This document shows, in pieces, positions 1-7,524 of a stretch of DNA of 13,381 bases. Source of the stretch: Eubacteriales bacterium. Its GTDB lineage: Bacteria; Bacillota; Clostridia; Peptostreptococcales; Anaerovoracaceae. A model generated the notes under the pieces. The model was not told the DNA's origin, made no database searches, and saw only the letters and a list, made by a program, of their open reading frames with translations. How positions within the stretch are numbered: the first letter of the stretch is position 1; each line of letters starts with the position of its first letter. The stretch is from positions 1 through 13,381 of the forward strand of contig JAQVOT010000011.1 of NCBI GenBank assembly GCA_028702415.1. The letters run 5' to 3'. The translations under genes were made by a program, and so were the position numbers.

Positions 1-1
1 A

Positions 2-73
2 GGATTCTCGGGTAATCATTTGAAATGGATAAGTACCGGTTTCACCAGGTTCTTCCTGAGGGGGTATTTATAA
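2..73 (+). CDS. Possible 3' end of an upstream gene (23 codons)
   Basis: One plus-strand frame is open from the window edge to a TAA at 71-73. It gives 23 residues that are rich in Phe, Arg and Gly and end in RGYL. The other two plus frames stop within the first 30 bases. This could be the tail of a gene that starts outside the window, but so short an open stretch can arise by chance. No family can be recognised. Nothing else convincing is visible in bases 1-93. Confidence 0.25.
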   Translation, partial: GFSGNHLKWISTGFTRFFLRGYL

Positions 74-106
74 ATGGGTAGAGAAATATGATAAGAGGTG
101 AAATAT

Positions 107-1036
107 ATGAATCGTAAGATAATTCAGATTGGAGATACGCCGCTGAGCTACTCGGTGTTTTCCCTTGAAAGTTCACCTGCACATAAGAATAAGGAAGGTG
201 TGGTGGAGATCATTTTTTGCCTGAAGGGAAGCGTGCGATTCAGTTATGCCTTCGAAGATTTCACCTTGAGGGCCGGAGAGTATATTGCTGTAGACAAGGA
301 CGCATACTTCCTGTACAAAGGCAAGGATAACATATGCGTTTCATTCTATCTGGATATGATGAGATATGAAGACATATATCCATCTGTGAGGCATGCCTTT
401 TATGTTTGCGAGGGGACTCCGGAGACGGACGTTTCATACTATCCCAGTCCTTCACATATTAAACTGAAAGGTCTGATGATCGCAGCTCTGAAATGCGCAA
501 TCGAAGATTCCGATGACAAGCAGATGCGTGTTATTGCTGACAAGATGGCAGATCTTTTTGTTAACAAATTCGATATTGCATTCTATCATTATGGAAGCGA
601 AAACATGCCGAAGAAAATCCTGCAGAAAACCAGACTGACAAATGAGTATCTTCTTAAGCATCGACATGAAAAGGTATTCATAAAAGACCTGGCCGAAGCA
701 ATTGGAGTCAATGAGGCATACATTTCGGAATTCATGCGAAAGAACTCTGTTGGATTCAGAGGTATGCTGGGATATATCAGAGCCAATGAGTCTGAGGATT
801 ATCTGCTCAATACAGACAAGACCATAACGGAGATATCAGAGGAGTGCGGTTTTTCGGATGTGAAGTATTACTATTCAGCATTCAAAAAATGGTACAAGTG
901 TACGCCGCGTCAATTCAGAGAAAGATTTGGTAAAATTACTGATACGGATATCGAGTATTTACCGCTCAATAGTATCGGAAATCTTGTTGACGGAATGATG
1001 AAGGAACATTTTATGAGCATGTATACGGAAGAGTAA
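107..1036 (+). CDS. AraC-family transcriptional regulator (first of two paralogs)
   Basis: A 309-residue regulator with a cupin-like sensor domain (about residues 1-165) and a C-terminal AraC double helix-turn-helix (about 177-275). The second HTH carries the family signature around ITEISEECGFSDVKYYYSAFK, followed by TPRQFRERF. The ATG at 107 is preferred over the in-frame GTG at 98, because AGAGGTG (94-100) sits 6 nt before the ATG and contains the GTG. The protein is clearly paralogous to the minus-strand regulator at 5092-6042: both share a CLKGS motif in the sensor domain, the HTH signature and a C-terminal tail of about 35-40 residues. It lies just upstream of the permease operon on the same strand and is separated from it by a strong terminator. 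It is therefore probably a separate unit that may control that operon. The effector is unknown. Confidence 0.93.
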   Translation: MNRKIIQIGDTPLSYSVFSLESSPAHKNKEGVVEIIFCLKGSVRFSYAFEDFTLRAGEYIAVDKDAYFLYKGKDNICVSFYLDMMRYEDIYPSVRHAFYVCEGTPETDVSYYPSPSHIKLKGLMIAALKCAIEDSDDKQMRVIADKMADLFVNKFDIAFYHYGSENMPKKILQKTRLTNEYLLKHRHEKVFIKDLAEAIGVNEAYISEFMRKNSVGFRGMLGYIRANESEDYLLNTDKTITEISEECGFSDVKYYYSAFKKWYKCTPRQFRERFGKITDTDIEYLPLNSIGNLVDGMMKEHFMSMYTEE

Positions 1037-1063
1037 AGCAAACAAACTAGTAATTTCAATGAC

Positions 1064-1111
1064 AAATAACACGTAAACGGCAAACATATTGTCGTTTACG
1101 TGTTATTTTTT
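1064..1111 (+). terminator. Strong Rho-independent terminator after the first AraC gene
   Basis: Arms 1064-1079 and 1093-1108 are perfect 16-base complements. The stem can be extended inward by four more pairs, one of them G-U, leaving a 5-nt loop. The run of T at 1106-1111 completes an intrinsic terminator. The complementary strand also has A/T-rich flanks, but no minus-strand gene ends here. It lies 28 nt after the regulator stop codon and separates the regulator from the permease operon. Confidence 0.93.
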
Positions 1112-1143
1112 ATTGAAAAAGCCCATTAGCGTCGTTGCCGGAA

Positions 1144-1172
1144 TTGTCAGAAAAGGTTAAACTTTTGATAAC
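1144..1172 (+). promoter_or_regulatory. Candidate promoter of the permease-amidohydrolase operon
   Basis: TTGTCA (1144-1149), a 17-nt spacer and GATAAC (1167-1172) match the sigma-70-type consensus at about nine of twelve positions. This would start transcription near 1179, some 29 nt before the small membrane protein gene. The weak -10 would suit a promoter that needs an activator such as an AraC protein. A short inverted repeat (TAACA 1169-1173, TGTTA 1183-1187) overlaps it. The assignment is by motif only. Confidence 0.35.
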
Positions 1173-1207
1173 AAAATAGTAATGTTACAAGCAGGAAGGT
1201 AAAGGAA

Positions 1208-1390
1208 ATGAATATTTACAAAGTAGTCAATACAATTTGTCTGATAATGGGAATTGCGGTGCTTATTTTTGGTTCACTTATTGCAAGCGGCATTATCGCA
1301 TCAATTCCTGCTCATAAGGCGCCGGTACTATTTCTGCTTGGAGGTATTATAGTTGTCTGGTCAATAATATCATCATTCAGGCACAGATAG
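1208..1390 (+). CDS. Small two-helix membrane protein, function unknown
   Basis: A 60-residue protein made almost entirely of two hydrophobic segments (about residues 8-31 and 39-56). They are joined by a short turn containing SIPAHKAP, and the chain ends in the basic tail FRHR. AGGAAGG (1193-1199) lies 8 nt before the ATG, which supports real translation. It sits between the AraC terminator and the APC permease gene, 46 nt from the latter, and is probably the first gene of that operon. I do not recognise a family. Position and topology suggest an accessory or stabilising partner of the permease, but that is inference. The regular codon structure, good ribosome binding site and operon location argue against a chance ORF. 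Confidence 0.75.
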   Translation: MNIYKVVNTICLIMGIAVLIFGSLIASGIIASIPAHKAPVLFLLGGIIVVWSIISSFRHR

Positions 1391-1436
1391 ATACCCTGCA
1401 ATTATTTATCATTATAATTCTTTAGGAGGAAAAGTT

Positions 1437-2801
1437 ATGAGTCAATTACAAAACCAGGGCGAACTGAAGAAAACTTTAAGTTTGCCGCTTCTTATCGGTT
1501 TCGGTCTCGCATATCTGGCACCTACGGTAGTGTTTAACTACTATGGGATCTGGACGGCCGAGGACGGAACGGCAGGTCATTATCCGCTGGCACTCCTTAT
1601 TACCACAGTACTTATGGTGTTTACAGCATACAGCTACACCCACATGGTAAAAGAATTTCCACAGGCAGGCTCGGCTTACGTATATGTTAACAAGTCCGTC
1701 CAACCACACATCGGATTTTTGACAGGCTGGGTAATGCTTCTGGATTATCTGCTTCTGCCGATGATCTGCTACCTGCTTCTGGGAATCTACATTAATGAAT
1801 ATTTCCCTTCAATCCCTGTATGGATAATCGTAGTTGCAGTAGCAGGCATTGGTGCACTGCTTAATATTCTCGGTGCGCACCTGGCTTCATTTATTGATTC
1901 AATAATAATAGCCGCACAGCTAATTTTCACAGCATTTGCAATCGTCCTTTGTATCATTTATGTATTTGGTGATGGCGGAGCAGGAAGCATTTTATCCGCA
2001 AAGGCATTGGTTAATCCTGAAACATTTAATTTCACAGCAGTATTCAATGCATCTGCAATACTATGTGTATCATTTGTTGGCTTCGACGCCGTAACAACAA
2101 TGGCAGAAGAAACCAAGAATCCTGAAAAGGTCATGACGCCTGCGATCATGGGTGTATGCATAGGTGCAGGAATCATTTTCTTCATTACTTCCTACTTCAT
2201 GAATGTTGCATGGCCTGATGCTGTTACCCAGATTCAGGATCCCGATGTTGGTATTTATGAATTCTACCCTGCAATCGGTTATGGATGGGTCGCTGACGTA
2301 TTCTTTGTTGTTGATAACTGTGCTTCATTTGTATGTGCCATGGCTGGCATGGGAGCAGTTTCAAGACTGCTGCTGGGAATGGGACGTGACAACATCCTTC
2401 CTAAGAAATTCTTCGGGTCAATTTCAAAAAAATTCCATACACCGGTTAAGAATATCCTCCTGGTTTCAGTTATTGGGTGCACAGGAATTTTCTATGCAGA
2501 TAACCTAATGGGTGCTGCAGAACTGGTATCATTTGGATGCATTATCGGTTTCGTCATGGTAAACCTATCAGTATTCATGCACTTCTACAAACATAAGAAG
2601 ATGAGAGATGGCTTTAAAAATAAGCTGAAATACATGATTCTTCCAATAATCGGTGCAATTATTCTGATAATCGCTTTCTTCTTCATAGGCAAAACTGCCA
2701 AGATTCTGGGAAGCATATGGCTTGTAATAGGTGTTATCTACCTGGCAATCAAGACAAAGGGTTTCAAGGAACTTCCGCCTGAAATGACATTTGAAGAGTA
2801 A
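1437..2801 (+). CDS. APC-superfamily amino acid/polyamine permease
   Basis: A 454-residue integral membrane protein with about twelve hydrophobic helices, the usual size for this family. Two regions identify it: EFPQAGSAY (residues 73-81, after the second helix) and GFDAVTTMAEETKNP (215-229), the hallmark around helix 6 of amino acid-polyamine-organocation transporters. The first helix (about 17-38) has the GLAYLAP-type sequence typical of the broken substrate-binding helix. AGGAGG (1424-1429) is 7 nt before the ATG. It should import an amino acid, amine or related compound by proton or sodium symport, or by exchange. The specificity cannot be told. It is followed 4 nt later by the GyrI-like gene and then the amidohydrolase, so the transported molecule may be the amidohydrolase substrate or its product. 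Confidence 0.92.
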   Translation: MSQLQNQGELKKTLSLPLLIGFGLAYLAPTVVFNYYGIWTAEDGTAGHYPLALLITTVLMVFTAYSYTHMVKEFPQAGSAYVYVNKSVQPHIGFLTGWVMLLDYLLLPMICYLLLGIYINEYFPSIPVWIIVVAVAGIGALLNILGAHLASFIDSIIIAAQLIFTAFAIVLCIIYVFGDGGAGSILSAKALVNPETFNFTAVFNASAILCVSFVGFDAVTTMAEETKNPEKVMTPAIMGVCIGAGIIFFITSYFMNVAWPDAVTQIQDPDVGIYEFYPAIGYGWVADVFFVVDNCASFVCAMAGMGAVSRLLLGMGRDNILPKKFFGSISKKFHTPVKNILLVSVIGCTGIFYADNLMGAAELVSFGCIIGFVMVNLSVFMHFYKHKKMRDGFKNKLKYMILPIIGAIILIIAFFFIGKTAKILGSIWLVIGVIYLAIKTKGFKELPPEMTFEE

Positions 2802-2805
2802 TAAT

Positions 2806-3306
2806 ATGACTATAGAAATAAGAACAATCCCGGCATGTGTAGCGTATTCAGCTGAATATAATCTGCCCGGAATAGGCAGCTTCTTTAATACGGAAACAGG
2901 CGAAAATATTCTGTATGATCTGCAGCATGAAATGGAAGCTGACAATCCGGAGGTTCATGTACCGGACCTGGGAGATGATTACAATTTCTTCGAATATCCC
3001 CCGGCGGATAATGGGGACGGCACGGTACATATCAGATATTTTGATATGGTGGATGTTAAAGGAAAAGACAGCAAAACCGGTGCATACCGGTTTTGCGATG
3101 TTCCTGAAATCAAGGCTGCAACAATGATGCACCAGGGATATTACGATACTCTTGATGCGGGTTTTGCGAAGCTGTATGACTGGATTGAAGCCAAGGGATA
3201 CGAATGCTGTGGCAAGGCAAGAATATCTGCCATAAACGGATCATGGAATACGGAAAACCCGGATGAATGTGTGAACGAGCTGCAGGTTCCTGTAAGAAAA
3301 AAATAA
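2806..3306 (+). CDS. Stand-alone GyrI-like (AraC effector-binding-type) small-molecule-binding protein
   Basis: A 166-residue protein with no DNA-binding domain. The C-terminal half (about 98-166) has the typical GyrI/effector-binding pattern: a strand reading VPEIKAATMMHQGYYDTLD, a helix with LYDWIEAKGY, and the terminal strand NELQVPV that closes the fold. The N-terminal half (1-90) looks like the first of the two repeats of this domain. The ATG at 2806 is preferred because it places the first strand at the N terminus and has a weak GAAGAG 7 nt upstream. A TTG at 2791 in frame would overlap the permease. Family members bind cationic or aromatic ligands, and some stand-alone ones are reported hydrolases of cyclopropanoid toxins. 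Here it may sense, buffer or process the transported compound. Confidence 0.8.
   Translation: MTIEIRTIPACVAYSAEYNLPGIGSFFNTETGENILYDLQHEMEADNPEVHVPDLGDDYNFFEYPPADNGDGTVHIRYFDMVDVKGKDSKTGAYRFCDVPEIKAATMMHQGYYDTLDAGFAKLYDWIEAKGYECCGKARISAINGSWNTENPDECVNELQVPVRKK
3071..3096. repeat. Perfect 11-bp inverted repeat inside the GyrI-like gene
   Basis: GCAAAACCGGT (3071-3081) and its exact complement (3086-3096) are separated by the 4-nt loop GCAT. The element lies in codons 89-97 of the GyrI-like gene. In RNA it would form a compact tetraloop hairpin. No T run follows on the plus strand, and only an imperfect one (TGTCTTTT) follows on the minus strand, so it is not a convincing terminator. It could be an mRNA processing or stability element, a protein-binding palindrome, or coincidence. 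Confidence 0.6.
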
Positions 3307-3324
3307 CAGGAAAGAGGATAAGAA

Positions 3325-5055
3325 ATGGCAATAGAGAAAATATTATTCAACGGAAAAATTTATACCGAAAATCCTGACATGCCAAAAGCTACGGCTGTGG
3401 CAATAGACGGAAAAAAGTTTGCTTTTGTGGGAGACGATTATGGGGCGAAGGCTCTGGCTGATTCAAATACGGAAGTAATTGACATGGAAGGCAAGACAAT
3501 TGTTCCGGGGCTGCTGGATGGACATACTCATCCGTCAATCGTATCGAAGACTTTCTGGTATATCAGAGGATGTCTTCCACAGACAGAGGAAGAGTTGCTT
3601 GCAGATATTGCGAAGTTTGCGAAGGAATACCCGAAGGAAGATAGACCTTATTTCTATTATGAAAGTTATTTTACAACGACATTTGATGAGAAAGGACCCG
3701 ACAGATGGCTATTCGACCGGATAATCAATGACAGGCCTGCCCGTATTCAGGACTTCGGCGATCACGCATGCTGCTACAATACCAGGGCGCTGGAGATGCT
3801 CATGGATGAAAACGGCGTGCCTCATAGTGAGAGTCCAATCGGTGCTCCTGAGTTTGTGAAGAATGAAAATGGGGAATACACGGGTTGGTGCCACGAGTCT
3901 GTATGTGAAGGAGATCTTGGAATCTTCAAGGCACTAAAAGAAGAAACAGGATGGGAACCCGAATTCACCATGAATGATGAAATGTCTACGCCGCTGTTTG
4001 ATTACTTCAGACAGTATGGAATCATCGGTATGATGGATGGGTTCACTGAAGGTGAAGAAAATCTTGAATATGTGTGGCAACTGGATCAGGAGGACAGGCT
4101 TGGGATGTTCTACGAAGCATCAGTTATTCTTCCTGAGATTGAGAATCTTGAAGAGACAATTGCAACCGCCAGGGACTGGCAGAGAAAATATACAACTTAC
4201 CATATCAGAATAAATACGGTGAAGTTTTTCATTGACGGAACAAATGAAATGGGCGATTGTCTGTCAACCGAGCCCTTCCATAATGACCCTACGGGAACAA
4301 ATTATGGCATGGCCATGGCAACCATGGAAGAGATGCGTGATGTGATTGTTCGTCTTAACAATGAAAGACTGGATTTACATGTTCACACAATTTGCGATGG
4401 AGCATTCAGACTCATGTGCGATGCGGTTGAGGAAGCTCAGAAAATCTGTGGGGATGACTGGTGCATGAAGGTGACCCTCTGTCACTGCGAAATCATACAT
4501 CCGGATGATATTATTAGAGTTAAGGAACTGGGGATATATATCGACTATTCATGCCATTGGGCAGGCGGATACTTTGGGGAAGGCGCCGCCAAGTTCCTTG
4601 GGCAAAAAAGATGGGAAACGATGCACGACCAGAGCAAGCTTCTGGCTGTCGGTGCCAAGGTGGGGTTCTCAAGCGATGTATTCAGCTATCAGGAAGCAAT
4701 GCGTGCAAATCCAATGATTGGCATGCAGGTTTCAATGACAAGAGTTGAGCCTTGGGAAGCTGTAAGACTTGATTCAAACAAATATCCGGGCAGTGTAAGG
4801 CCTCCTGTGGATGCTAAACTTTCTATCGAACAGCTGATTCACGGATATACTGTAATCAATGCTGAGAGAATGAGACTGGACGATAAGCTGGGTTCAATAG
4901 AAGAGGGTAAGTTGGCGAACATGGTTGTTTTCAAGGAAGACATCTTTGATTTCGCCCACAAGACTCCTGAGAGATTCAGTGAAATTGACCCTTGGGGAAC
5001 CTTCTTTGAAGGTGAAGAAAGACATATTGTATCAACACTGAAGAAGGAAAGATAA
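3325..5055 (+). CDS. YtcJ-type metal-dependent amidohydrolase (Amidohydro_3)
   Basis: A 576-residue member of the amidohydrolase superfamily, close to the usual length for YtcJ-like enzymes. It opens with a short beta-sandwich segment (ILFNGKIYT... IVPGLLDGHTHP). The metal-site residues are visible in order: H67 and H69 in DGHTH; K300 in VKFFIDG, the candidate bridging lysine; H352 and H354 in LHVHTICDGA; H387 in CHCE; and D451 in GFSSD. The C terminus carries the family motif LGSIEEGKLANMVVF (about 522-536). AAAGAGG (3311-3317) is 7 nt before the ATG. It is expected to be cytoplasmic and to hydrolyse an amide or cyclic amide bond. The family is poorly characterised and the substrate is unknown. 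It is the last gene of the permease operon and ends 36 nt before the end of the convergent AraC gene. Confidence 0.88.
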   Translation: MAIEKILFNGKIYTENPDMPKATAVAIDGKKFAFVGDDYGAKALADSNTEVIDMEGKTIVPGLLDGHTHPSIVSKTFWYIRGCLPQTEEELLADIAKFAKEYPKEDRPYFYYESYFTTTFDEKGPDRWLFDRIINDRPARIQDFGDHACCYNTRALEMLMDENGVPHSESPIGAPEFVKNENGEYTGWCHESVCEGDLGIFKALKEETGWEPEFTMNDEMSTPLFDYFRQYGIIGMMDGFTEGEENLEYVWQLDQEDRLGMFYEASVILPEIENLEETIATARDWQRKYTTYHIRINTVKFFIDGTNEMGDCLSTEPFHNDPTGTNYGMAMATMEEMRDVIVRLNNERLDLHVHTICDGAFRLMCDAVEEAQKICGDDWCMKVTLCHCEIIHPDDIIRVKELGIYIDYSCHWAGGYFGEGAAKFLGQKRWETMHDQSKLLAVGAKVGFSSDVFSYQEAMRANPMIGMQVSMTRVEPWEAVRLDSNKYPGSVRPPVDAKLSIEQLIHGYTVINAERMRLDDKLGSIEEGKLANMVVFKEDIFDFAHKTPERFSEIDPWGTFFEGEERHIVSTLKKER

Positions 5056-5091
5056 AACCTTCTGCACATTCGAAGAAACAAAGGATGGAAT

Positions 5092-6042
5092 CTAAATCTG
5101 CAAACACTTTCTGAGGTGCCAGAATGTTATATAATCCTTGATCTTATCGGCGGCAGCATTATCCGAAAGGATGGTGCTGCTGTTTTTTTCTGCATTTGCT
5201 TCAGCATATTGCAAGGCGTAACGCTCCCTGTCTTCGGTAGGGGTCATGTGCCAGAGGGCTTTGAAGGCGCTGTAGAAGTATTTAGGGTCAGAAAAGCCGC
5301 ATTCAAAGGAAATCTCAGAAATGGGTTTATCCGTCTTCAGAAGCAGAGTTTCGGCGTTGTAGCAGCGTATGTAGTTCACCATGTTGGAAAAGCTTGAAAA
5401 GACGGTTTTGCTGATGAACTGTGAGAAGTAGTTCCTGTCCATGTGCTCACGATTGGCCAGCTGGGATACCGTGATCTTCTTCTGGTAATTTTTATTAATG
5501 TATTCGAGAATGCGAGTAAATCTGTCATATAGATCTCGGTTCATGTATTCGTCCTGGTTTTCGTAGTTGAACCAGTTGAAGTATTGCAAAAGCAGATCTG
5601 CCAGGTTTCTCACAACCATGTTGCAGTCCGTTTCACCTGAATTGCCGGTGAAATAAATATACGATAGAGCAAGAATTATATCCTTGACCTTATCCATGGC
5701 GGGTTTCTGGTAGGGGAAGCAGTGATTGCTTTCACATGCATAATAAACGTAGTTCAGCTCTTCCCACTCAGGCAGTTTTGACAGATCCAGATGGAATATG
5801 AGAGTCAGGTTTTCTTCGGAACCGTTCAGGTAGTGTATATCATAAAAATCTATGGAGTGAATCTGCCCCGGAGTAAGAAGGTAATCCTGGTCAGCTGCAA
5901 TAAGGTGTATTGAACCTTTGAGACAGTAGACAAGTTCAAGTTCTGTGGTATGTCTGTGGGGAAGCTGTTTGCTGATTTTGCATAACTGCGCTTCAAAGGG
6001 CATATCTTTTTTGTATTTGATCTTTTTTTCGATAATATCCAT
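5092..6042 (-). CDS. AraC-family transcriptional regulator (second paralog)
   Basis: A 316-residue regulator read on the minus strand. The cupin-like sensor domain (about 1-165) begins with PHRHTTELELVYCLKGS, a typical AraC ligand-pocket strand. The DNA-binding domain (about 178-275) contains ISEISFECGFSDPKYFYSAFK and MTPTEDRERY. The sequence TCCTCC at 6051-6056, read on the minus strand as GGAGGA, lies 8 nt before the ATG at 6042-6040. The protein is paralogous to the regulator at 107-1036 over the whole length, including the C-terminal tail. It is divergent from the saccharopine-dehydrogenase-like gene and convergent with the amidohydrolase, so it may activate or repress one or both. Its last 30 or so codons carry, on the opposite strand, the terminator of the neighbouring operon. 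Confidence 0.93.
   Translation of the reverse strand: MDIIEKKIKYKKDMPFEAQLCKISKQLPHRHTTELELVYCLKGSIHLIAADQDYLLTPGQIHSIDFYDIHYLNGSEENLTLIFHLDLSKLPEWEELNYVYYACESNHCFPYQKPAMDKVKDIILALSYIYFTGNSGETDCNMVVRNLADLLLQYFNWFNYENQDEYMNRDLYDRFTRILEYINKNYQKKITVSQLANREHMDRNYFSQFISKTVFSSFSNMVNYIRCYNAETLLLKTDKPISEISFECGFSDPKYFYSAFKALWHMTPTEDRERYALQYAEANAEKNSSTILSDNAAADKIKDYITFWHLRKCLQI
5151..5189 (+). terminator. Plus-strand terminator embedded in the convergent AraC gene
   Basis: On the plus strand, arms 5151-5164 and 5169-5182 pair over 14 bp, with three G-U wobbles (two internal, one near the base). They close on a GAAA tetraloop and are followed at once by seven T (5183-5189). This is a well-formed intrinsic terminator about 95 nt after the amidohydrolase stop codon. 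It lies wholly inside the 3' coding region of the minus-strand regulator, in its C-terminal tail and outside the HTH. It probably ends the permease-GyrI-amidohydrolase transcript. Confidence 0.82.
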
Positions 6043-6063
6043 TTAATTCTTCCTCCGCAAAAT

Positions 6064-6093
6064 ATTATAGTCATATTTTAGTTACAAAGTCAA
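6064..6093 (-). promoter_or_regulatory. Promoter of the minus-strand AraC gene
   Basis: Read on the minus strand, TTGACT (6093-6088) and TATAAT (6069-6064) are separated by 18 nt, eleven of twelve consensus bases. Transcription would begin near 6057, immediately at the ribosome binding site. The leader would be only about 15 nt and translation would start close to the 5' end. On the plus strand, the same 148-bp intergenic region holds a possible -10 for the divergent gene (TATAGA 6113-6118) but no good -35. Confidence 0.7.
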
Positions 6094-6190
6094 TTATTTA
6101 ATAAAAAACAGCTATAGAATAAGGGCTGGGCCTGGGAGATAATCTCTGTATGGAAACCCGCATAACTGATGATGAAGGAGTTGAATATTT

Positions 6191-7501
6191 ATGGGTAAAA
6201 AAATACTGGTATTGGGAACCGGCGCACAGGGAACAACCGTAGCCAAAAGACTGCAGTTGGAACCCAATGTGGATAAGATTATTCTGGCGGATTATGATGA
6301 AGCTGCTGTTAAAGAGCTGGCCGGAGAACTGGATAAGGCAGAAGCCTTCTTCTGCGATGCTTCAAGGAAGGAAAATATCACAGCTCTAATCAAGGGCTGC
6401 GATCTCGTAGTAAATGCGCTGCCGCTGGCCTTTGGCAAGAACGTGATCGATGCGGCACTTGAAGAAAAATGCAACTACCAGGACTTCGCAGCTCCGGAGG
6501 GATTTGAAGATACATGGGAAAAATGCATGTACAGACTCCTTGGAGATTACAATGAAAAATTCAGGGAAGCAGGAATTCTGGGAATTATGGGTACAGGTTC
6601 AGCTCCCGGAACAATGTGCGTTGTAGCCAGAGACACCATGAAGGATATCGATGAGTGTGAGACGATTTTCATGAATGTGTATGAGGGTGTTGAGGCCAGG
6701 AGATTCCAGCCTTACTGGTGGTCACCTGTAACCGCCCTCAATGACATGGATGATCTGGCTGTAGCATGGGTTGAAGGAAAGATGGTCAACACCAAGCCCT
6801 TCTCACTTCCAATTGAAAGAACCTATGATTACGTGGGATACCCCGTAAGATTTGTGGAGCACGCTCACGATGAACCTTTCTATGTTGGACTAAGATCTGA
6901 GGAATTGTTCAAGGGCTGCAGGAATGCGTACTTCAAATACGGCGGAGTAGGAATCGAATTCGCAGAACCTCTGGCAAGAGCCGGCCTTCTCAAGAGGGAT
7001 CCGGTGGAACTGCAGGGTCAGATGGTAAACACTCATGAAATGATTCTGAAGTTCCTGCCACAGCCTCCAAGGTTTGCCCACCAGGTGGAAGAAATAATAG
7101 AAGAGGGTCTGGTTTCAGATACAGGTGCTTTCGTGGTAGAAGCTCTGGGCAAGAAGGATGGCAAGCCGGTAAGGGTCGAATCCCATCTGTTCGCACCCGG
7201 ATTTGTGGAATCCTATGAAAAATTCGGAGTAACCGGCGAACAGTATCTGACAGGACAGGGCGGTTTCATGTTCACCAAGCTGTTTGTTAATGATGAACTG
7301 GAAGGTCAGAAGGGCTTCATTTCATCAGCTGAGCTTTCACCTGAAGCAAACGACAAGTATCTTGAATATGCCAGAGAACTTGAAATTACCATCGAAAGAA
7401 AAATAGTATGGGACGATCCGTACTTCGAAAATCAGCCTCCTGCTAAGGAATATGTTGAATGGTGGGAGCAGCCTACGATCACTCCTGTTGAGGCCCTGTA
7501 A
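6191..7501 (+). CDS. Saccharopine dehydrogenase-like NAD(P)-dependent oxidoreductase
   Basis: A 436-residue protein with an N-terminal Rossmann domain. The dinucleotide motif is GTGAQG (residues 9-14), followed by an acidic residue at the end of strand 2 (ILADYD) and by the family pattern DLVVNALP (71-78). GIMGTGSAPGTMCVVA (about 131-146) matches the domain crossover seen in saccharopine dehydrogenase and carboxynorspermidine dehydrogenase relatives. AAGGAG (6175-6180) lies 10 nt before the ATG. Relatives reductively join an amino group to a keto acid or aldehyde, or run the reverse reaction. Substrate cannot be assigned. It is transcribed away from the adjacent AraC gene and is the likeliest target of that regulator. 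No convincing terminator follows it, so transcripts may read into pyrC 75 nt downstream. Confidence 0.85.
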   Translation: MGKKILVLGTGAQGTTVAKRLQLEPNVDKIILADYDEAAVKELAGELDKAEAFFCDASRKENITALIKGCDLVVNALPLAFGKNVIDAALEEKCNYQDFAAPEGFEDTWEKCMYRLLGDYNEKFREAGILGIMGTGSAPGTMCVVARDTMKDIDECETIFMNVYEGVEARRFQPYWWSPVTALNDMDDLAVAWVEGKMVNTKPFSLPIERTYDYVGYPVRFVEHAHDEPFYVGLRSEELFKGCRNAYFKYGGVGIEFAEPLARAGLLKRDPVELQGQMVNTHEMILKFLPQPPRFAHQVEEIIEEGLVSDTGAFVVEALGKKDGKPVRVESHLFAPGFVESYEKFGVTGEQYLTGQGGFMFTKLFVNDELEGQKGFISSAELSPEANDKYLEYARELEITIERKIVWDDPYFENQPPAKEYVEWWEQPTITPVEAL

Positions 7502-7524
7502 AGGGTGCTATTTTCAAAAAGTGA

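Noticed and set aside
98..106. GTG at 98 as start of the first AraC gene
   Set aside because: The GTG overlaps the AGAGGTG ribosome binding site that is correctly spaced for the ATG at 107.
1413..1418. TATAAT just upstream of the permease ribosome binding site
   Set aside because: No -35 lies at a suitable distance, and transcription would start inside the ribosome binding site. It is most likely A/T-rich spacer.
2568..2945. 125-codon minus-strand frame spanning the permease/GyrI junction
   Set aside because: It is antisense to two supported genes, and its sequence has no family features.
7493..7516. Possible terminator after the saccharopine-dehydrogenase-like gene
   Set aside because: The only hairpin (CCCT/AGGG around the stop codon) has about four pairs and is followed by TGCTATTTTC, not a T run. 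It is too weak to call.
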